A stretch of DNA of 9,539 nt, taken from the NCBI GenBank assembly GCA_019412865.1, contig DXOJ01000626.1, positions 1 through 9,539 on the forward strand, given 5' to 3'. Below, one piece after another: positions 7,048-9,539 of this stretch. Both the position numbers and the translations under genes were made by a program. A model generated the notes under the pieces. The model was not told where the DNA came from, made no database searches, and saw nothing but the letters and a program-made list of their open reading frames with translations. Source of the stretch: Bacteroides sp. GTDB lineage: Bacteria > Bacteroidota > Bacteroidia > Bacteroidales > Bacteroidaceae. Numbering within the stretch: position 1 is the stretch's first letter; each line of letters begins with the position of its first letter.

Positions 7048-9539
7048 ATGAAAAGAATTTGGGTGGCTCTTTTGGTGTTTTCTATACTAGGAGGGAGTGT
7101 ATCAGCAAATGCTATTTCTTTTAAACGCAAAAAGTCAAAAAAGAAGGAGTCTGTTGAGAAAGAAAAAACTGCTTATGATAAACTGTTCTCATCTAATCAT
7201 TCAAAAGCAGAAGGTTTTATCACTGTACATAAAGTAAAGGAGAAAGTTTATTTTGAACTTCCTTTATCAATGTTGCAGCGTGATATGTTACTAGGTTCTA
7301 CAGTAACAGAAATTAGTGATAATAAGAATGCTATTATTGGTTCGAAACCTACCGAACCTCTTCATTTTCGTTTTGAGAAATTGAATAATAAAGTCTGCTT
7401 GTCGGCAGTGCAGACCAATAATGTGGGTGATGACAATGGTCACCGATTGAAGGCAGCTATTGAGATGAGTAATATGAATGCCATTCTGCAAGTATTTGAT
7501 ATTTCGGCTTATAATAACGACAGTACGGCAGTTGTTTTTGATGTTACCGATTTCTTTGTAAGTGACAATAAATTAATGTCCCCGTTCGATAAATACAGCG
7601 TGAATACATCAGGGGGACGTAAACGTTTGACCTCATTTCAAAGTAACAAATCATTTATTGATAGTTTTAAGGCTTTTGAAGATAACATATCAGTCCGTAG
7701 TTGCTTGAATTATACTTATTCGTTGACTGGGGGCAAAGGGAAAGACATAAAAGACGAGCCTCTGACCGCAAAGGTAACCCGTTCGATTATATTATTGGAT
7801 ACGATTCCTTATCGTCCTCGATTGATGGATAGCAGAATTGGCATTTTTCCTACAATGAAAAATGAATATTCAGCTGCTAAACAGACAACCCGTTCTATCT
7901 ATTATGCCAATCGTTGGCGTTTGGAACCTTCAGATTTGAGAGGTTATATTGAAGGGAAGAAAGTGACTCCTATTAAACCGATTGTATTCTACGTAGACAG
8001 TTGTTTTCCTGAAAGTTGGAAAGCATCTATATTTGAAGCTGTCAATCAATGGAATGAGCCATTTGAAAAAATCGGTTTTACACAAGCTATCCAGGCTAAA
8101 GAATTTCCGAAAGACGATCCGGAATTTGATCCGGATAATTTGAAATATTCATGTATTCGTTATGCTCCGATAGGGATTGAGAATGCAATGGGACCATCGT
8201 GGGTTGACCCTCGTAGTGGGGAAATATTGAATGCTTCGGTATATCTGTACCATAATGTCATAAAATTGTTGAATAATTGGCTGTTTATTCAAACTGCTCA
8301 AGCCGATAAGCGTGTACGTCATAAAGTGATTCCGAGAGAGGTGATGGACGATGCTTTACGTTATGTCGTTTCTCACGAAGTGGGTCATTGTTTGGGATTT
8401 ATGCATAATATGAGTGCTTCTTCCGTAATTCCCGTAGATTCGCTCCGTTCTTCTTCATTTACGCAGAAGCATGGTACTACCACTTCCATTATGGATTACG
8501 CGCGTTTTAATTATGTGGCACAACCTGGTGATATGGAACGGGGAGTACGTATGATGCCGCCATATTTTGGTTTGTATGACGATTATCTGATTCGCTGGAA
8601 TTATACACCTGTGCCGGAAGCTAAAACTCCGGAAGAGGAATATGCCATCACTTCGAAATGGATTACGGATTTATCAGATAATCCTGTATATCGGTATGGT
8701 AAGCAGCAGTCGGATATACTCGACCCTCGTTCTCAAACGGAAGATTTGGGTGATGATGCTGTGAAAGCAACCCGATATGGAGTGAAAAATCTGAAATACA
8801 TTCTGGCTAATCTGAATCAATGGCTAGGAGAAGAAGATGTGGATTATACACATCGGTCGGATATTTACGATGGTATAATCATGCAATATCTGACTTATAT
8901 GTTGCATGTATATCATAATATAGGAGGAATCTATTTGCATGAAAAATTGGTTGGTGATAAGGTGGAAGCCTTGCAGATTGAACCTAAAGAGAAGCAGAAA
9001 GAGGCAATGAATTACTTTTTGGAGCAATTGGCGACCTTGGATTGGCTGGATGATGAAAATGTCCTGAAGGTACTGCCTATGGTAGGGAAACCATCGGATG
9101 CTTTGCGGGATGTAATGATGAAATTATTGATGAAAGCTCCTGCCCGGGTAGAATTTTCGGCATTAAAAGCCGGTAAAGAAGAAGGATATGATGTTGATGA
9201 ATGTATGAATGATATTTATACATATATATGGAATCCTACTATACAAGGACGTAAATTAAGTGCTACTCAAATGAAACTGCAGAATTTGTTTATCAAACAC
9301 CTGGCTTCGACTGCCGGAATCCGATTGAGTAAAGATACTAAATCATTGAAAAGTGAAGAAGATGCATGGGGGCAGTTAGCTGCTTTTCATCATAAAACAG
9401 GTGTAGGGCATAAAGGATGTTGTTGTGCGTCCGATCTGGGGCGTATGTTTAATCCAGTGGCTGGATTTGACGAACCAATGGCAGAGTATTTTATTCCCAA
9501 AAACCAGGATAGTATGTGTTATGGTTATTTCCTGCGCAT
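7048..9539 (+). CDS. Secreted zinc metalloprotease (DUF5118/DUF5117/DUF4953, metzincin-like), 3' end outside window
   Basis: The frame is open from ATG 7048 to the window edge (830 codons plus two bases, no stop). A signal peptide (about 1-20, SVSA-NA) sends it to the periplasm or beyond. A Lys/Glu-rich stretch (about 26-41) follows. Residues about 54-100 resemble DUF5118 (EGFITVHK, YFELPLSMLQRDMLLGS), and about 100-300 DUF5117. The catalytic part resembles DUF4953: HEVGHCLGFMHN (443-454) is the metzincin zinc motif HExxHxxGxxH with E444 as general base, and SIMDY with M482 is the Met-turn. The protein should therefore be an active zinc endopeptidase; its substrate is unknown. Relatives are commonly about 800-870 residues, so only a short tail is missing. 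Near the end a His/Cys cluster (H781, H782, H788, C791-C793, C824) is unusual. The gene starts 133 bases after the regulator, has its own promoter with a direct repeat, and may be that regulator's target. The start is fixed by the signal peptide and the A-rich TATCAAA leader. Confidence 0.88.
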   Translation, partial: MKRIWVALLVFSILGGSVSANAISFKRKKSKKKESVEKEKTAYDKLFSSNHSKAEGFITVHKVKEKVYFELPLSMLQRDMLLGSTVTEISDNKNAIIGSKPTEPLHFRFEKLNNKVCLSAVQTNNVGDDNGHRLKAAIEMSNMNAILQVFDISAYNNDSTAVVFDVTDFFVSDNKLMSPFDKYSVNTSGGRKRLTSFQSNKSFIDSFKAFEDNISVRSCLNYTYSLTGGKGKDIKDEPLTAKVTRSIILLDTIPYRPRLMDSRIGIFPTMKNEYSAAKQTTRSIYYANRWRLEPSDLRGYIEGKKVTPIKPIVFYVDSCFPESWKASIFEAVNQWNEPFEKIGFTQAIQAKEFPKDDPEFDPDNLKYSCIRYAPIGIENAMGPSWVDPRSGEILNASVYLYHNVIKLLNNWLFIQTAQADKRVRHKVIPREVMDDALRYVVSHEVGHCLGFMHNMSASSVIPVDSLRSSSFTQKHGTTTSIMDYARFNYVAQPGDMERGVRMMPPYFGLYDDYLIRWNYTPVPEAKTPEEEYAITSKWITDLSDNPVYRYGKQQSDILDPRSQTEDLGDDAVKATRYGVKNLKYILANLNQWLGEEDVDYTHRSDIYDGIIMQYLTYMLHVYHNIGGIYLHEKLVGDKVEALQIEPKEKQKEAMNYFLEQLATLDWLDDENVLKVLPMVGKPSDALRDVMMKLLMKAPARVEFSALKAGKEEGYDVDECMNDIYTYIWNPTIQGRKLSATQMKLQNLFIKHLASTAGIRLSKDTKSLKSEEDAWGQLAAFHHKTGVGHKGCCCASDLGRMFNPVAGFDEPMAEYFIPKNQDSMCYGYFLR

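Noticed and set aside
7291..7491. Minus-strand frame opposite the start of the metalloprotease gene
   Set aside because: It overlaps the DUF5117-like coding region and has no promoter, leader or motif of its own.
1..9539. CRISPR arrays, tRNA or rRNA genes, prophage genes
   Set aside because: No regularly spaced repeats, cloverleaf or rRNA-like segments, or phage proteins were seen on either strand.

Overview
The window looks like a polysaccharide-utilisation-type accessory region of a Bacteroidales genome, most likely Bacteroides or Parabacteroides (inference). The grounds are: AT-rich DNA, a SusD/RagB-type outer-membrane lipoprotein, a lipoprotein with a Bacteroidetes-like lipobox, A-rich start regions instead of Shine-Dalgarno sites, promoters of the Bacteroides type (TAnnTTTG), and a DUF5118/DUF5117/DUF4953-type metalloprotease. 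Every gene I can support is on the + strand.

Left part (1-4169), glycan-uptake and glycan-processing block. It opens with the C-terminal two thirds of a SusD-like protein. Its reading frame is cut off upstream: all three forward frames carry stops within bases 1-48, so the gene seems broken at about position 48. Three bases downstream is a lipoprotein of the GH99/WbsX-like fold in which the usual catalytic glutamate pair is replaced by Asn and Lys. After a 68-base gap holding a stem-loop comes a secreted two-domain protein: an N-terminal calcineurin-like metallophosphoesterase fused to a GH71/99-like glycosidase domain that keeps the E-x-x-E pair. One protein that may bind glycan without cutting it, next to an enzyme pairing a phosphoesterase with an endo-glycosidase-like domain, suggests a phosphate-decorated glycan, perhaps an alpha-mannan-type one. 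That substrate is inference.

Middle (4221-6914), regulator. It has its own Bacteroides-type promoter with a very short leader. The 874-residue protein has a signal peptide, a LamG-like beta-sandwich, a region containing a kelch/beta-propeller segment, one transmembrane helix, and a cytoplasmic OmpR-type winged helix followed by a BTAD-like helical domain. It reads as a membrane-spanning one-component transcription factor: periplasmic sensing and cytoplasmic DNA binding in one chain.

Right part (6978-9539), metalloprotease. A second Bacteroides-type promoter, overlapped by a 10-bp-period direct repeat, precedes a secreted metzincin-like protease with HExxHxxGxxH and a Met-turn. The gene runs off the end of the window. 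The direct repeat is a candidate binding site for the regulator just upstream. The working model is that the regulator senses a periplasmic ligand and controls the protease, the glycan block, or both.
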